Positions 17,566-27,660 are shown, counted from the stretch's first letter. The stretch: 64,000 nucleotides of DNA from Paraburkholderia agricolaris (GCF_009455635.1 NZ_QPER01000002.1:744001-808000); one strand, 5' to 3'. The notes: generated by a model from the letters alone, not told the origin. A program made the numbers and translations.

Positions 17566-17616
17566 GGGTCCTCCTTCCTGCCGCCTCAAATTGGACGCGA
17601 GACAGGAAGAGGACCC
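17566..17616. terminator. Imperfect long hairpin between enhancer and promoter
   Basis: GGGTCCTCCTTCCTG (17566-17580) pairs with CAGGAAGAGGACCC (17603-17616), with one bulged C and a 22-nt loop. It may terminate the first unit after the lipoprotein gene. No strong T-tract follows, so a structural role is also possible. Confidence 0.45.
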
Positions 17617-17680
17617 GCTTATATCGGCACTTACCCACGTAAACGTTCTCGGAAGCGATCGGGAAAGCGGCTGAACTGTT

Positions 17681-17696
17681 TGGCACGGTTAATGCT
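17681..17696 (+). promoter_or_regulatory. Sigma-54 promoter, exopolysaccharide unit 2
   Basis: TTTGGCACGGTTAATGCT has GG (17682-17683), exactly 10 nt, and GC (17694-17695), with a complete TTGGCACG. It would give a roughly 240-nt leader before wza. Shares TTGGCACGGTT with the promoter at 12453. Confidence 0.7.
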
Positions 17697-17948
17697 CGAT
17701 AAGGGCGGTCGTCCAGGACGCATCGCAGCGGCAGCGGAAATCATGATCGATGGTCGTTGCGAGCACAACAGAATTGACAGACAACGTTTTCCGATTGAGC
17801 CGGCTAGTTCGGAAACGGCAGTTCATTGAGGTGAAGGATGGTTGACCCGCGAGATCTGTCTGTCTCGATCGTCGCCATGTAGTACGGCTTGAGCCTCATC
17901 CGAAAAATAAATTGTCCCGCGAGTGCGGGATACACGGGGAAACATCGT

Positions 17949-19130
17949 ATGTCCAAGCGTTCCGTATGCTTTGCGCAAAGCCCAAAAGGATTCCAACGAC
18001 TATTCGTACGTCTCGGCCTGATAGTCCTGCCGGCCTTCACCATGTTGTCCGCGTGTACTGTTGCTCCCGGGATGAAGATGTCCACGCCGGCCGTGGTTGC
18101 GCTCAATGACGGTAGCGACACTCAAACACCGACCACCGATCTCAAGATTCCGATTACCGACATCGATCTTTCGACGATCCAGGCGGCGCGCGAAACAGAA
18201 GATAAGCCGGCGTTTTTACGGTTGGAAAACGCAAGTGCTACGACCGATCTTTATACGGTCGGCCGTGGGGACGTGCTTCAAATCACCGTATGGGACCACC
18301 CTGAGTTAGCGCTTGCGCAGGGAGCGCAGCCGCCGGCCACGACACAAAAGGCGGCAGATCCCGGGTCCGGCTTCGTTGTGGATCAGTCGGGCAATCTGCA
18401 ATTTCCGTTTGCGGGTCGTCTGCATGTCGAAGGGCTGGCGCCGCAGGAGATTCAGTCAAAACTGACTGCCGAGTTAGCCAAGACGTTCAACGATCCGCAG
18501 GTAACGGTGCGTGTGTCCTCGTATCGTTCGAAACAGGTGTACATAGACGGCGAGGTCCGGGTGCCAGGTGTTCAGGTTCTGAATGACGTACCAATGAACC
18601 TCTACGAAGCGATTAACCGCGCCGGCGGATTTAGCCCCACCGCAGATCAGAGCCGGCTGATGCTCGTTCGAAACGGGGAGTCGTTTCGTATTAACTTGCC
18701 GAGGATCCTTCAGGAAGGATACAACCCGGCCAGGCTCGTCCTTCGTCAAGGAGACCTGCTGCGCGTTCTGTCACGCGAGGATAGCGGCGTTTTCGTCATG
18801 GGCGAAGTTAATAAGCCGACAGTTGCTGTGCCCTTGCGCGACGGCAGGCTGACATTGAGCGACGCCCTGGCGCAGGCGGGTAGTCTGAACACATCGAGTT
18901 CCGACCCGTCGCAGGTCTACGTCATTCGTGGATCCGCCGACAAGAACTTCAAGGTGTTCCACCTCGACGCAAAATCGCCGGTTTCCATGCTTCTCGCCAA
19001 TCAGTTCAATCTGCAGACCAATGACGTTGTCTACGTCGACGGCAATGGATTGGTGCGGTTTAGCCGTGTTCTGAGCTTGCTCATTCCGGCCATCAATGCA
19101 GGTCTGACAGCGGCGATTGCGACTAAATAG
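17949..19130 (+). CDS. wza: Polysaccharide export outer-membrane lipoprotein (Wza type)
   Basis: This 393-residue lipoprotein has a long signal ending in lipobox MLSAC (C36). A Poly_export domain follows (YTVGRGDVLQITVWDHPELA, about residue 100 on), then SLBB-type repeats (VYIDGEVRVPGVQVL..., VFVMGEVNKPTVAVPL). Wza proteins form the octameric outer-membrane channel for capsule or exopolysaccharide. ATG 17949 is chosen over an upstream TTG (17889). It heads the second, sigma-54-preceded unit with wzb and wzc following. Confidence 0.93.
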   Translation: MSKRSVCFAQSPKGFQRLFVRLGLIVLPAFTMLSACTVAPGMKMSTPAVVALNDGSDTQTPTTDLKIPITDIDLSTIQAARETEDKPAFLRLENASATTDLYTVGRGDVLQITVWDHPELALAQGAQPPATTQKAADPGSGFVVDQSGNLQFPFAGRLHVEGLAPQEIQSKLTAELAKTFNDPQVTVRVSSYRSKQVYIDGEVRVPGVQVLNDVPMNLYEAINRAGGFSPTADQSRLMLVRNGESFRINLPRILQEGYNPARLVLRQGDLLRVLSREDSGVFVMGEVNKPTVAVPLRDGRLTLSDALAQAGSLNTSSSDPSQVYVIRGSADKNFKVFHLDAKSPVSMLLANQFNLQTNDVVYVDGNGLVRFSRVLSLLIPAINAGLTAAIATK

Positions 19131-19179
19131 TCGTGTCAATACGAAGTTTGCGAAACCTAACGAAATGCTTCAGGCAAAA

Positions 19180-19629
19180 ATGAGCACATCAGTACTTGTC
19201 GTTTGCGATGGAAACCTGTGCCGTAGCCCAATGGCCGCTGGAATTCTTTCGCACCGCCTGCCGGAGCTGAGTATCGCATCAGCCGGCATTGGTGCGGTAG
19301 TGGGCCACCGCGCCGACCCTCTTGCGCGAGAGCTTCTAATTGAGCGTGGCATCGACATCGATGGACATATTGCTCGTCAGGTAACCCTGAGCATGGTCAC
19401 GGATGCAACGGTGATATTCGTAATGACCGACGTCCAGAAGCGATTCTTTGAGTCTCGTTACCCCTTCTCCACGGGACGGGTTTTTCGGCTTGGACACCAT
19501 CGCGGGATTGATGTGATCGACCCGTATCGTAAAGACCGTTCAGTTTTCGAACACGTCTTGTCTACTATCGACACTGCGCTTGACGACTGGTATGTGGCGC
19601 TGCGCGAAATGAACGCAACGGTAATGTGA
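19180..19629 (+). CDS. wzb: Low-molecular-weight protein tyrosine phosphatase (Wzb type)
   Basis: This roughly 149-residue protein has the P-loop VVCDGNLCRSP (nucleophile C9, R15) and the general-acid motif DPYR (D114). It should dephosphorylate the tyrosine cluster of the adjacent Wzc kinase. ATG 19180 gives the normal family length; ATG 19165 is an in-frame alternative without a ribosome binding site. Its stop overlaps a possible GTG start of wzc. Confidence 0.93.
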   Translation: MSTSVLVVCDGNLCRSPMAAGILSHRLPELSIASAGIGAVVGHRADPLARELLIERGIDIDGHIARQVTLSMVTDATVIFVMTDVQKRFFESRYPFSTGRVFRLGHHRGIDVIDPYRKDRSVFEHVLSTIDTALDDWYVALREMNATVM

Positions 19630-19631
19630 AA

Positions 19632-21875
19632 ATGACCAACTTAAAAGACATTCGGCTCCTCGAGGAAAAAACAGATGATGATCTGAGCATCGGCGAATAT
19701 ATCGCTGTGCTCCAGAACAACAGAAAGTTGATCTTGATTGTCACGCTTGTTGTAACTGTGTTGAGCGTGGCGTACGCGATCATTGCGAAGCCTGTCTACC
19801 GCGCAAACATGATCGTTCAGGTTGAGGATTCCGATACCTCCGCCGCGCTATTAGGAGACCTGGCCCCTCTGCTTGGTGCCAAGTCGGAAACGACGGCGGA
19901 AATCGAGATCCTCAGATCGCGGCTCGTACTTGGGCAGACGGTTTCAAAGCTGAAGCTGTACATCTCGGCAAAGCCGAAGTACTTCCCGGTCATCGGTCGC
20001 TGGTTTGCGCGCCGCGCTGAAGATCACGAGCTGGCAAACTTGCCGGAGGGTTCTCTGGCCAAACCGTTACTCGGTCTTGAAAGCTTCGCGTGGGGTGGTG
20101 AGAAAATAAAGGTAGAGCGCTTCGACGTTCCGAAAACCTATGTGGAAAGTAAATTCACTCTGGTCTCAGACGGGAGCGGAAAATACCATCTGCTGGACAA
20201 CGATAACGATGTCGTGCTGAATGGCGTGGTGGGTCAGGAAGCCCACGGTCGGGTCGATGATGGTCCGGTTACGTCTCTTGTGAGTGAACTCAATGCCCGC
20301 CCCAACACGAAGTTCAATCTCTTGCGCTATTCGGAATCGGAGCGTGTCGAGGATCTCCAGGACAAGCTGGTGATTGCGGAGCAGGGCAAGCAGTCCGGGA
20401 TTCTTGAGACTACTCTCGACGGCACCGATGCTGAAGAGACGAAGGACACGCTAAACGCGATTGCCGACGAGTACGTCTATCAAAACGTTCAACTGAATAC
20501 CGCCGAGACCGAGAAGACGCTGGTCTTTCTGGATCAGCAACTTCCTGCACTCAAGAAGGAACTGGAGTCGTCAGAAGAGCGATATAACAATTTTCGGAAC
20601 CGCAGCGGGACAGTTAGCTTGAGCGAAGAGGCCAAGCTCGTTCTGCAACAATCGGTGGATGCCAACTCTACGCTGCTTGAGTTGAAGCAGAAGCGCGTGG
20701 AGCTCTTGCAGCGCTTCAATCCCGCAAGTCATAACGTCGCGACGATCGACAGCCAGATTAGCGCGGCGCAGGATCAGGTCGGCCTTCTGGCGCGCCGCAT
20801 CACAGCGCTGCCAGATCTTGAGCAGTCCGCTTTGCGACTCATGCGCGACGTTACTGTCAATACCGACTTGTACACCGGCTTGCTGAATAGCGCGCAGCAA
20901 CTCAAAGTTCTTAAGGCTGGCAAAGTCGGCAACGTGCGGATCGTGGACCGTGCCGTCCAGCCGGATAAACCTGTCAAGCCGAAGAGGCCACTGGTCGTTG
21001 CGCTGGGCGTTGTCCTGGGTCTGATTCTGGGTACCGTTGCCGCCTTTATCAACCGGGCTATTGTGCGCGGCGTAGAGGACGGCGACGTGATTGAACGTGC
21101 AACGGGCGTGAGCATCTTCGCGGCAATCCCGCAAAGCGAGCAACAGTCGGCGTTGGAAAACTCCATGCGAAAAGGCGAGGAGGGAATATTCGCTCTCGCC
21201 AAAGTTCGGCCGGACGATCCCACCATTGAGAGCATTCGCAGTCTTCGGACCTCGTTGCAGTTCGCCATGCTCAATAGCACGAACAATATTGTGGTGGTTA
21301 CCGGCCCAAGCCCGGGCGTAGGAAAGTCATTCATTGGCTCTAACCTGGCGGCAGTACTGGCTACAACAGGCAAGCGCGTTCTGTTGATCGACGCGGACAT
21401 GCGGCGAGGCCACTTGCATCAATTCTTTGACACGCCCCGGGAGAATGGGTTGTCGGAGTTGATTCTGGGCACCCATACGGTGGAACAGGCGACCCGGCGG
21501 CAGGTACTGGAAAACCTCGACTTGATAACAACGGGGACCGTTCCGCCGAATCCAGCCGAATTGCTTCTCGCTGACCGCTTTGCCAAGCTGCTTCATCAAT
21601 TGGCTGCCTCGTATGACATTGTCCTCGTCGACACGCCACCCGTGCTTGCGGTGACGGACGCGGCAATTGTGGCGAAACTGGCGGGCACGACGCTCCTGGC
21701 GCTACGTCACGGACAGCACCCGCTGCCTGAAATTGCCGAAGCGGTAAGACGGTTGCGGCAAGGGGGCGCTGTGCTGAAGGGGGCCATCTTCAACGGCATT
21801 CCGCGCAGGGTTATTGGCTACGGCCGATATTACGGCGGGTACTACACGTACCAGTACGGCCGCATCAAGAAGTAG
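19632..21875 (+). CDS. wzc: Polysaccharide co-polymerase / tyrosine autokinase (Wzc type)
   Basis: This roughly 747-residue inner-membrane protein has a Wzz domain with membrane segments near residues 35-55 and 450-470 and a coiled-coil-rich periplasmic region between. The C-terminal BY-kinase has Walker A GPSPGVGKS (about 558), Walker A' IDADMRR (about 583) and Walker B VLVDTPP (about 664). The tail is a tyrosine cluster (GYGRYYGGYYTYQYG), the expected autophosphorylation site. ATG 19632 or overlapping GTG 19626 could start it. It controls chain length with Wzb and Wza. Confidence 0.94.
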   Translation: MTNLKDIRLLEEKTDDDLSIGEYIAVLQNNRKLILIVTLVVTVLSVAYAIIAKPVYRANMIVQVEDSDTSAALLGDLAPLLGAKSETTAEIEILRSRLVLGQTVSKLKLYISAKPKYFPVIGRWFARRAEDHELANLPEGSLAKPLLGLESFAWGGEKIKVERFDVPKTYVESKFTLVSDGSGKYHLLDNDNDVVLNGVVGQEAHGRVDDGPVTSLVSELNARPNTKFNLLRYSESERVEDLQDKLVIAEQGKQSGILETTLDGTDAEETKDTLNAIADEYVYQNVQLNTAETEKTLVFLDQQLPALKKELESSEERYNNFRNRSGTVSLSEEAKLVLQQSVDANSTLLELKQKRVELLQRFNPASHNVATIDSQISAAQDQVGLLARRITALPDLEQSALRLMRDVTVNTDLYTGLLNSAQQLKVLKAGKVGNVRIVDRAVQPDKPVKPKRPLVVALGVVLGLILGTVAAFINRAIVRGVEDGDVIERATGVSIFAAIPQSEQQSALENSMRKGEEGIFALAKVRPDDPTIESIRSLRTSLQFAMLNSTNNIVVVTGPSPGVGKSFIGSNLAAVLATTGKRVLLIDADMRRGHLHQFFDTPRENGLSELILGTHTVEQATRRQVLENLDLITTGTVPPNPAELLLADRFAKLLHQLAASYDIVLVDTPPVLAVTDAAIVAKLAGTTLLALRHGQHPLPEIAEAVRRLRQGGAVLKGAIFNGIPRRVIGYGRYYGGYYTYQYGRIKK

Positions 21876-21982
21876 CAGCGGCGAGCAGGACGTGTGTAAA
21901 CGGCGAAGGCCACGAATGCGTGGACTTTCGAAATCGGATCGAATTCTGCCGGGAAACGGTAGCGTGGCCCTAGAGATAAAAC

Positions 21983-23236
21983 ATGCTTAAGAGAATAGTT
22001 GGATTCTTGGCATTTGCGATGACGATTCTGTCATTCGGCGCATACATCGGCTTGATCAAAGATGGCGGGGCGCGCGACCAGGGCCTGGACAATGCTATTC
22101 CCTACAACGGTCCTCTGAACGCGTTGCCCATTGTTTGGGGCGGTGTGACGCTGGCGGTTGTATTTTTTGTATGGATTGTCTGCAGGTTCAAAATCCGACC
22201 GCATTGGGCCTTGCTGGGTCTCGGCGCGCTATCGATCTGCTCCGCGTTGTGGGCCGAGGTGCCTAAGGCATCTTTGGGTGCGGCTTTGCTGTTGATTGCA
22301 GCGTATCTGCTGGTCGCGACACATATTAAGTTGGCTGGCTGGGACGGGACGATCCGCGCGGCGATAAAAGGATTTCTTATATTCGAGTTGTCGAGTTTTA
22401 TATACATATTCCTGATTCCTCACTATGGGGTGGCAGTTGGTGAACACCTGGGGAAATGGCAAGGTATTTTTACTCATAAAAATTCTCTCGGATCGTTCGC
22501 GGCGCTCGCATTCTCGATTTCATTCTGGTATTGGTTGATCTCGAAGAACAAGTTTGCTGCCCTGAGTGCAGTTCTTGCCGCCATATTGACTATTGGAAGT
22601 CAGTCGACGACCGCAATCGGTATTGTGGTCGTGCTGTTCCTGTTCAATTCGGCGTGCACTTTCAGCTTTATAAGAAAATTCATTTATCGTTATCGTCTTT
22701 TGATCCTGCTGGGTTTGTTGCTGCTCAGTGCTTTCGCGGTCTATGCCGCCATCGCCCTGGGGATGGATTCGCCCGATGAAAAATACGCAACCTTTTCAAA
22801 CCGGAATGTCATCTGGCTTTACATCTTCGCGAAAGTTGCCGCGTCGCCGATCTGGGGCTACGGACTTGATCAGCTAAGCGTGGCGAATAGCCTTGATGGT
22901 TCGGACTTTACGTCGCAGGTCGGATTTCTGGTGGCCTCCGCGCATAACGGATTCATCGAGACGCTTTACTCGTTGGGGTTGTGCGGAGAGGTGATTGTCT
23001 TCCTGTTGATCACTGTATTTGTTAAGAATCTTAAAAATAACCAGACATTTACCCTGTTTTTTGGGTACATGTTTATTTTCATTCTCGAAAACACCTTTGA
23101 GTCGAGAATGGTCAGCTTCAATTCTCATTTCATTGTCTTTCTATATTTGTTTGAGATATCTGCGGCGATGAATGGGGAGGTTGTTCGGCGATCGCTAACT
23201 AAAACAAGCGCACCGGTTTACCTGAGAGCATCATGA
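21983..23236 (+). CDS. O-antigen ligase/polymerase family protein (Wzy type)
   Basis: This 417-residue protein has about ten to twelve hydrophobic segments and the Wzy_C-type loop motif WQGIFTHKNSLGSFAAL (about residues 160-176). In a Wza/Wzc/Wzx context it is most likely the periplasmic polymerase joining lipid-linked repeat units. Base composition turns clearly more AT-rich from here on. It overlaps the next glycosyltransferase by 4 nt. Confidence 0.85.
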   Translation: MLKRIVGFLAFAMTILSFGAYIGLIKDGGARDQGLDNAIPYNGPLNALPIVWGGVTLAVVFFVWIVCRFKIRPHWALLGLGALSICSALWAEVPKASLGAALLLIAAYLLVATHIKLAGWDGTIRAAIKGFLIFELSSFIYIFLIPHYGVAVGEHLGKWQGIFTHKNSLGSFAALAFSISFWYWLISKNKFAALSAVLAAILTIGSQSTTAIGIVVVLFLFNSACTFSFIRKFIYRYRLLILLGLLLLSAFAVYAAIALGMDSPDEKYATFSNRNVIWLYIFAKVAASPIWGYGLDQLSVANSLDGSDFTSQVGFLVASAHNGFIETLYSLGLCGEVIVFLLITVFVKNLKNNQTFTLFFGYMFIFILENTFESRMVSFNSHFIVFLYLFEISAAMNGEVVRRSLTKTSAPVYLRAS

Positions 23237-24438
23237 AAATCGCCATGGCTGGCCAGAACTACTTCGTACGAGGTGGCTCTGACAAGGTTCTTATAGAAAC
23301 AGAGAAAATGCTTCGTGCCTACGGCCACGAAGTTGCACCTTTTTGTGGTGCGGATAAGGAGAACCAGGCCAGCGAATGGCTGGAATTTTTCCCGAAAAAG
23401 GAAGTATCAATTTCGTCACCGCGCCTGAGCGATGTTGTTCGATACATGTACAACTTCGATGCGAAGAAAGCCGTTCGGAGATTTATCAGGGAATTCGGTC
23501 CTGATGTATTTCATTGCCACATTTACTACGGGAAGCTTTCGGCTTCTATTTTGGCTGAGGTGAAAAGTCACGCCATACCGCTGGTGCAGACAATTCACGA
23601 GTACAAGCTTGTATGTCCAACGTATCAACTCAGCTCCAACGGTTCTGTTTGCGAGAAGTGTGCGAATTTCAAGTTTCACAATGTCCTCACACATCGATGC
23701 AACAAGGGGTCCGTAATGCGATCGGCCGCTTCTATGGTCGAGAGTTACGTTAGCTATATGTTCGGTTCCGTTGAGAAGATAGACAGATTTATAGCCGTTA
23801 GCGATTTTCAACGGAACAAGGTCGTAAGCATGGGTGTTCCGGAGCACAAGGTCTCCACCATACATAATTTTGTGGATATTAGCGAAATAGTTCCCGAGTA
23901 CCGCGCGGGCCGGTATTTCATATATTTCGGACGCGTAGAAAAAGAGAAGGGAATCTGGGTGCTCCTTGCGGCCTTCAAGAAGATTAAAAACATCAACCTG
24001 TTGATTGTGGGTGTCGGCGGCGCCTATGAAGATGCCAAGGAATATTGCCGGAAGAACGCTATGTCGAACGTGACGTTCTTCGGATTTGCCACTCGAGATC
24101 AGTTGGGCGGCTTAGTCAGAGGAGCGACGGCAAGCATCGTTCCATCCGTCTGGTACGAAACCTTCGGACTGTCGGCTGCAGAGTCGCTGGCGTATGGGAA
24201 ACCGGTGATTGCTGCCGACATCGGGGGGCTCCCAGAAGTATTGAGTGCCGGGGACGACTCGACGCTTGTCGAAGCCGGCAACGTTGACGCGCTCATTACC
24301 GCAGTCGAAGAAATGGCATATGGAAAGCTCGATCTGGAAAAAATGGGGCGTGTGGGCAGGAAGAATGTCGAAAGTAAATTTAGCAGACCCGCGCATTACG
24401 AGAAGTTGTCCGCACTGTATCGCTCGGTAATGTCATGA
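23233..24438 (+). CDS. GT4-type glycosyltransferase
   Basis: This 401-residue GT-B glycosyltransferase has an N-terminal acceptor domain (GGSDKVLIETEKMLRAYGHEV) and a C-terminal GT4 donor domain (YFGRVEKEKGIWVLLAAF, VPSVWYETFGLSAAESLAYG). Cysteine-containing segments near residues 130-160 (CPTY...CEKCANF) recall small metal-binding insertions seen in some GT4 proteins. It should add a sugar to the lipid-linked repeat in the cytoplasm. ATGA overlaps join it to the genes on both sides. Confidence 0.9.
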   Translation: MKIAMAGQNYFVRGGSDKVLIETEKMLRAYGHEVAPFCGADKENQASEWLEFFPKKEVSISSPRLSDVVRYMYNFDAKKAVRRFIREFGPDVFHCHIYYGKLSASILAEVKSHAIPLVQTIHEYKLVCPTYQLSSNGSVCEKCANFKFHNVLTHRCNKGSVMRSAASMVESYVSYMFGSVEKIDRFIAVSDFQRNKVVSMGVPEHKVSTIHNFVDISEIVPEYRAGRYFIYFGRVEKEKGIWVLLAAFKKIKNINLLIVGVGGAYEDAKEYCRKNAMSNVTFFGFATRDQLGGLVRGATASIVPSVWYETFGLSAAESLAYGKPVIAADIGGLPEVLSAGDDSTLVEAGNVDALITAVEEMAYGKLDLEKMGRVGRKNVESKFSRPAHYEKLSALYRSVMS

Positions 24439-25298
24439 AAGACAGATTGCGAACCGTTAAGCAGGACGTCAAGTTGGCTTTCGCTGTGGTGAGAGCCCTG
24501 GTGGATCATTTAACGACCGAAGTAACGTGGATTCTCTGCCGTGCAACGCGCCGAACGGCGCAACTCGACCGGCGAGTTATCGTCAGCCTTACCTCATATC
24601 CGCCGAGGTTCCGGACCCTGCATTTAACGCTCAAGACGATTCTCTTGCAAAGCGTGCAACCGGCCGCGGTAGTACTTTGGATAGCCGAAGAGGATTCGGA
24701 GCATTTGCCGGCCAATGTACTGGCGCTGCAGAGTTGGGGGCTGGAGATTCACTTCTGCGAAAACTTGCGGTCATACAAGAAACTGGTGCCCGCTCTGTCC
24801 GCCTATAAAGGCATGGCAGTGGTTACAGCCGATGACGACGTCGTCTATTGGCGGACATGGCTCGCCGACCTGCTTGAGCAATACAACGAGAGCTCGCCGG
24901 AAATTCTTTGTCACCGGATGCATGTCGTTAAAACCAACTCTGACGGGCTACCCGATGCATACAGAACCTGGCACTGGTGCTCGGAGTCTTTGCAAAAAAA
25001 TCCATTGAATTTTGCTACGGGAGTGGGCGGCGTTCTTTATCCACCCAACGTCTTCGACGGCGAAGCAACAAACGTGGACAGAATGAAAAGCCTTTGCCCG
25101 CAAGCTGACGACGTCTGGTTTTACTGGATGGCGAGAGCCAGGGGCATTCTGGTCAGAAAAGTCCCGTCAAGCGGAACCGTCAAATTCTGGCTCGGCTCCC
25201 AGGAGGTCGCACTGTGGAAGTCAAACCTCGGAAGCGACGAGAACGACGTGCAGATTGCGGCGATGATTAAAGAATATGGATTTATGGGCGGCCCATGA
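24435..25298 (+). CDS. Glycosyltransferase-like protein (GT-A type)
   Basis: This 287-residue protein has IVSLTSYPPRFRTLHLTLKT (about residues 48-67) and a DDDVVYW motif (about 134-140), fitting a GT-A metal-binding DXD site. I recognise this arrangement in unclassified polysaccharide-locus transferases but cannot assign a CAZy family. There is no signal peptide. It overlaps both neighbours by 4 nt, so it is part of the translationally coupled transferase block. Confidence 0.75.
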   Translation: MKDRLRTVKQDVKLAFAVVRALVDHLTTEVTWILCRATRRTAQLDRRVIVSLTSYPPRFRTLHLTLKTILLQSVQPAAVVLWIAEEDSEHLPANVLALQSWGLEIHFCENLRSYKKLVPALSAYKGMAVVTADDDVVYWRTWLADLLEQYNESSPEILCHRMHVVKTNSDGLPDAYRTWHWCSESLQKNPLNFATGVGGVLYPPNVFDGEATNVDRMKSLCPQADDVWFYWMARARGILVRKVPSSGTVKFWLGSQEVALWKSNLGSDENDVQIAAMIKEYGFMGGP

Positions 25299-26725
25299 CA
25301 CTTATTAACAACACGAAATGGGTTGCCGTTTCCCAATTTTCTCGCGTGGGATTGCAGCTATTGGGCATGCTGTTTCTGGCGAGGCTTCTTGGGCCCGCGG
25401 ATTACGGCGTAATGGCGATGGCGATGATCGTCGTCAATCTCGCGAATCTTCTGCGAGACCTGGGAACCTCGGCGGCTGTTGTTCAGAGAGATGAACTGGA
25501 TGAGAACGCAAAAGCCACGGTCTTCTGGCTGAATTTCGGAGTCGGGCTGACACTTTCAGCACTGGTCGCGGGTTTGGCCACCCTGATCGGATACATCTTT
25601 GTGTCGCCGAATCTTCCGAAGGTGTTGTGGTTGCTCGCCCTCGGCTTCCCGATCACCGCTAGCTCCGCCGTTCATCAGGCTTTGCTTGAGCGTCAATCGC
25701 AGTTCAAGTTGCTTGCAAGGGTTGAAATTCTATCTTCGGGAACAGGCCTCTCTGTGGCTATTCTCCTGGCCCACTTTGGGTTCGGCGTGTTTTGCCTGCC
25801 GGCGCAGATACTCACTGCGGCTGCGCTGTCGTCGACGCAACTGTGGATATTGAGCCGGTGGCGCCCGGTAAGGAAATTCAATGTCGAATCCTTTAAATCC
25901 TTGTTCTCCTATAGCGGGAATTTAACGGCGTTCAATCTGATCAATTATTTCGCGAGAAACGCCGACAGCATCGTCGTCGGCAAGTTGCTTGGCGCGGTGC
26001 AATTGGGTGTTTATTCCCAGGCCTATCGGGTCATGTTGTTTCCGTTGCAAAACATGACGTTCGTAGCCACCCGGGCGCTCTTCCCGTTACTAAGCCGGCA
26101 TCAGAACGAACCGCTTGTCCTGCGGAATCTGTACCTGAAGACCGTCATGATGGTCGTAACGATCACGGGCCCCCTGATGTGCGGGATCTGGGTCTTGAGG
26201 TCCGAGTTCGTGCACATCGTATTCGGCGCGAAATGGAGTGCGGTAGTTCCGGTTTTGGCCTGGCTTGCGCCGGTTGGATTTATACAGTCAGTGGTTAGTA
26301 CCACCGGCACTGTTTTTATGGCAACCGGGAACACGAAATCATTGATGAAGCTCGGATTGATTGCGACGGTTCTGCAGGTCGGTGGATTCATTATTGGCGC
26401 CTTCTGGGATGTCAATCATGTCGCTGCGATGTATGCCGTTGCAAACATGATCAATTTCTTCGTGGCTATGACTGCGACCATGAAACATCTGGGCTCAGGC
26501 ATTTCGTATTTGCTGGCGAAAATTTCGCGGCCGCTGGCGATTTGCGCCGTGATGATGGTTTGCATGACTGTGCTGCGGATTAAATTAATCGATACCGGGA
26601 TGAGCGCGTTGCCGCTCGCGATATTGGTCTCTGCGGTAGGGGCGGCAGTTTATGGGCTGATGGGCTTTGGGTGGATAAAGAAGACCGTTTTTACATTTGC
26701 CGAGAAACGTGCCCAGGTGGAATGA
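25295..26725 (+). CDS. Wzx-type polysaccharide flippase (MOP superfamily)
   Basis: This 476-residue protein has twelve or more hydrophobic segments. The N-terminal pattern (VGLQLLGMLFLARLLGPADYGVMA) is typical of lipopolysaccharide-biosynthesis flippases of the WzxC type. It should flip undecaprenyl-linked repeat units across the inner membrane for the Wzy polymerase. It sits between transferase genes with 4-nt overlaps. Confidence 0.9.
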   Translation: MTLINNTKWVAVSQFSRVGLQLLGMLFLARLLGPADYGVMAMAMIVVNLANLLRDLGTSAAVVQRDELDENAKATVFWLNFGVGLTLSALVAGLATLIGYIFVSPNLPKVLWLLALGFPITASSAVHQALLERQSQFKLLARVEILSSGTGLSVAILLAHFGFGVFCLPAQILTAAALSSTQLWILSRWRPVRKFNVESFKSLFSYSGNLTAFNLINYFARNADSIVVGKLLGAVQLGVYSQAYRVMLFPLQNMTFVATRALFPLLSRHQNEPLVLRNLYLKTVMMVVTITGPLMCGIWVLRSEFVHIVFGAKWSAVVPVLAWLAPVGFIQSVVSTTGTVFMATGNTKSLMKLGLIATVLQVGGFIIGAFWDVNHVAAMYAVANMINFFVAMTATMKHLGSGISYLLAKISRPLAICAVMMVCMTVLRIKLIDTGMSALPLAILVSAVGAAVYGLMGFGWIKKTVFTFAEKRAQVE

Positions 26726-27660
26726 TGAACAACAATGCGCTTATCAGTGTTGTCATTCCTACCTACAACCGGGAGGCTACTATCGCCCGCGCGGTAGAAA
26801 GCGCGCTTAAACAGACCTGGACGAATATTGAAGTAATAGTCATAGACGACGGTTCAACTGATGGTACGGAAGAAGTCGTCAGGACGATAAATGATCCTCG
26901 CGTCCGATACTTAAGGAATGACAGGAACCTCAAGGGAGGCGCCTCGCGGAATAAAGGCGGTACCTTGGCGCGCGGCGAATACATAGCATTTCTCGACTCA
27001 GATGACGAGTGGCTGGCGGGGAAACTGGCCACTCAAATGGAAGCCGTGTTGGAGCACGGGAACCCAAAGGCTGTCGTTTGTTATACAAGGCTGCGGGTGA
27101 GGCGAGACGGCAAAGAGTTTATGGAACCTGCTCGTGGAATTGGACGTGGGGAACAGGTCGGCGACTACCTGTTCAAGAATTCGGGGCACATTCAGACAAG
27201 CTCGCTGTTCATGTCGAAAGAGCTTTTCGAAAGCTGCCTATTCGATTCGAGACTGCTAAAGCATCAGGATTGGGATCTGGCGATTCGCTTGCAGTTGATT
27301 GGCGCTGAATTTGTGTTTATTGAAAGTGCTGAGACGATCTGGTACCAGGATTCGAAAACGAATCGTGTTTCTTCGCTCGTAGACAACGATGGTTCAAAAG
27401 AGTGGATTAGGCGGTACGGCGATCATCTGTCGAAAGGTGCAATTTTTGGATTCATGGCAATCATAATCGCACCGGAATTAGCAAACGGTCCGCTTTCTGA
27501 GCGTATCAAGGCGGCAGGGATACTGATTGCCGCACTTTTTCTTCGCGCGGTAAAAGTCCGAAAGTTCGTCACCGACTTCGCCAGGGTTGTTGTTGGGCGA
27601 AAGGTCATCAATTCATGTAAGACGGCGTTCTACGGTGTAAGAGGAGTGCTGGTGAAATGA
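26722..27660 (+). CDS. GT2-family glycosyltransferase
   Basis: This roughly 312-residue protein has the classic GT2 start SVVIPTYNREATIARAVESA, the nucleotide motif VIVIDDGSTDGTEE and a DXD-like FLDSDDEW. A C-terminal amphipathic or hydrophobic segment (about residues 245-285) may anchor it to the membrane. The start ATGATG overlaps the flippase stop; the upstream in-frame extension lies in the flippase gene. Expected to add one sugar of the repeat. Confidence 0.9.
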   Translation: MMNNNALISVVIPTYNREATIARAVESALKQTWTNIEVIVIDDGSTDGTEEVVRTINDPRVRYLRNDRNLKGGASRNKGGTLARGEYIAFLDSDDEWLAGKLATQMEAVLEHGNPKAVVCYTRLRVRRDGKEFMEPARGIGRGEQVGDYLFKNSGHIQTSSLFMSKELFESCLFDSRLLKHQDWDLAIRLQLIGAEFVFIESAETIWYQDSKTNRVSSLVDNDGSKEWIRRYGDHLSKGAIFGFMAIIIAPELANGPLSERIKAAGILIAALFLRAVKVRKFVTDFARVVVGRKVINSCKTAFYGVRGVLVK

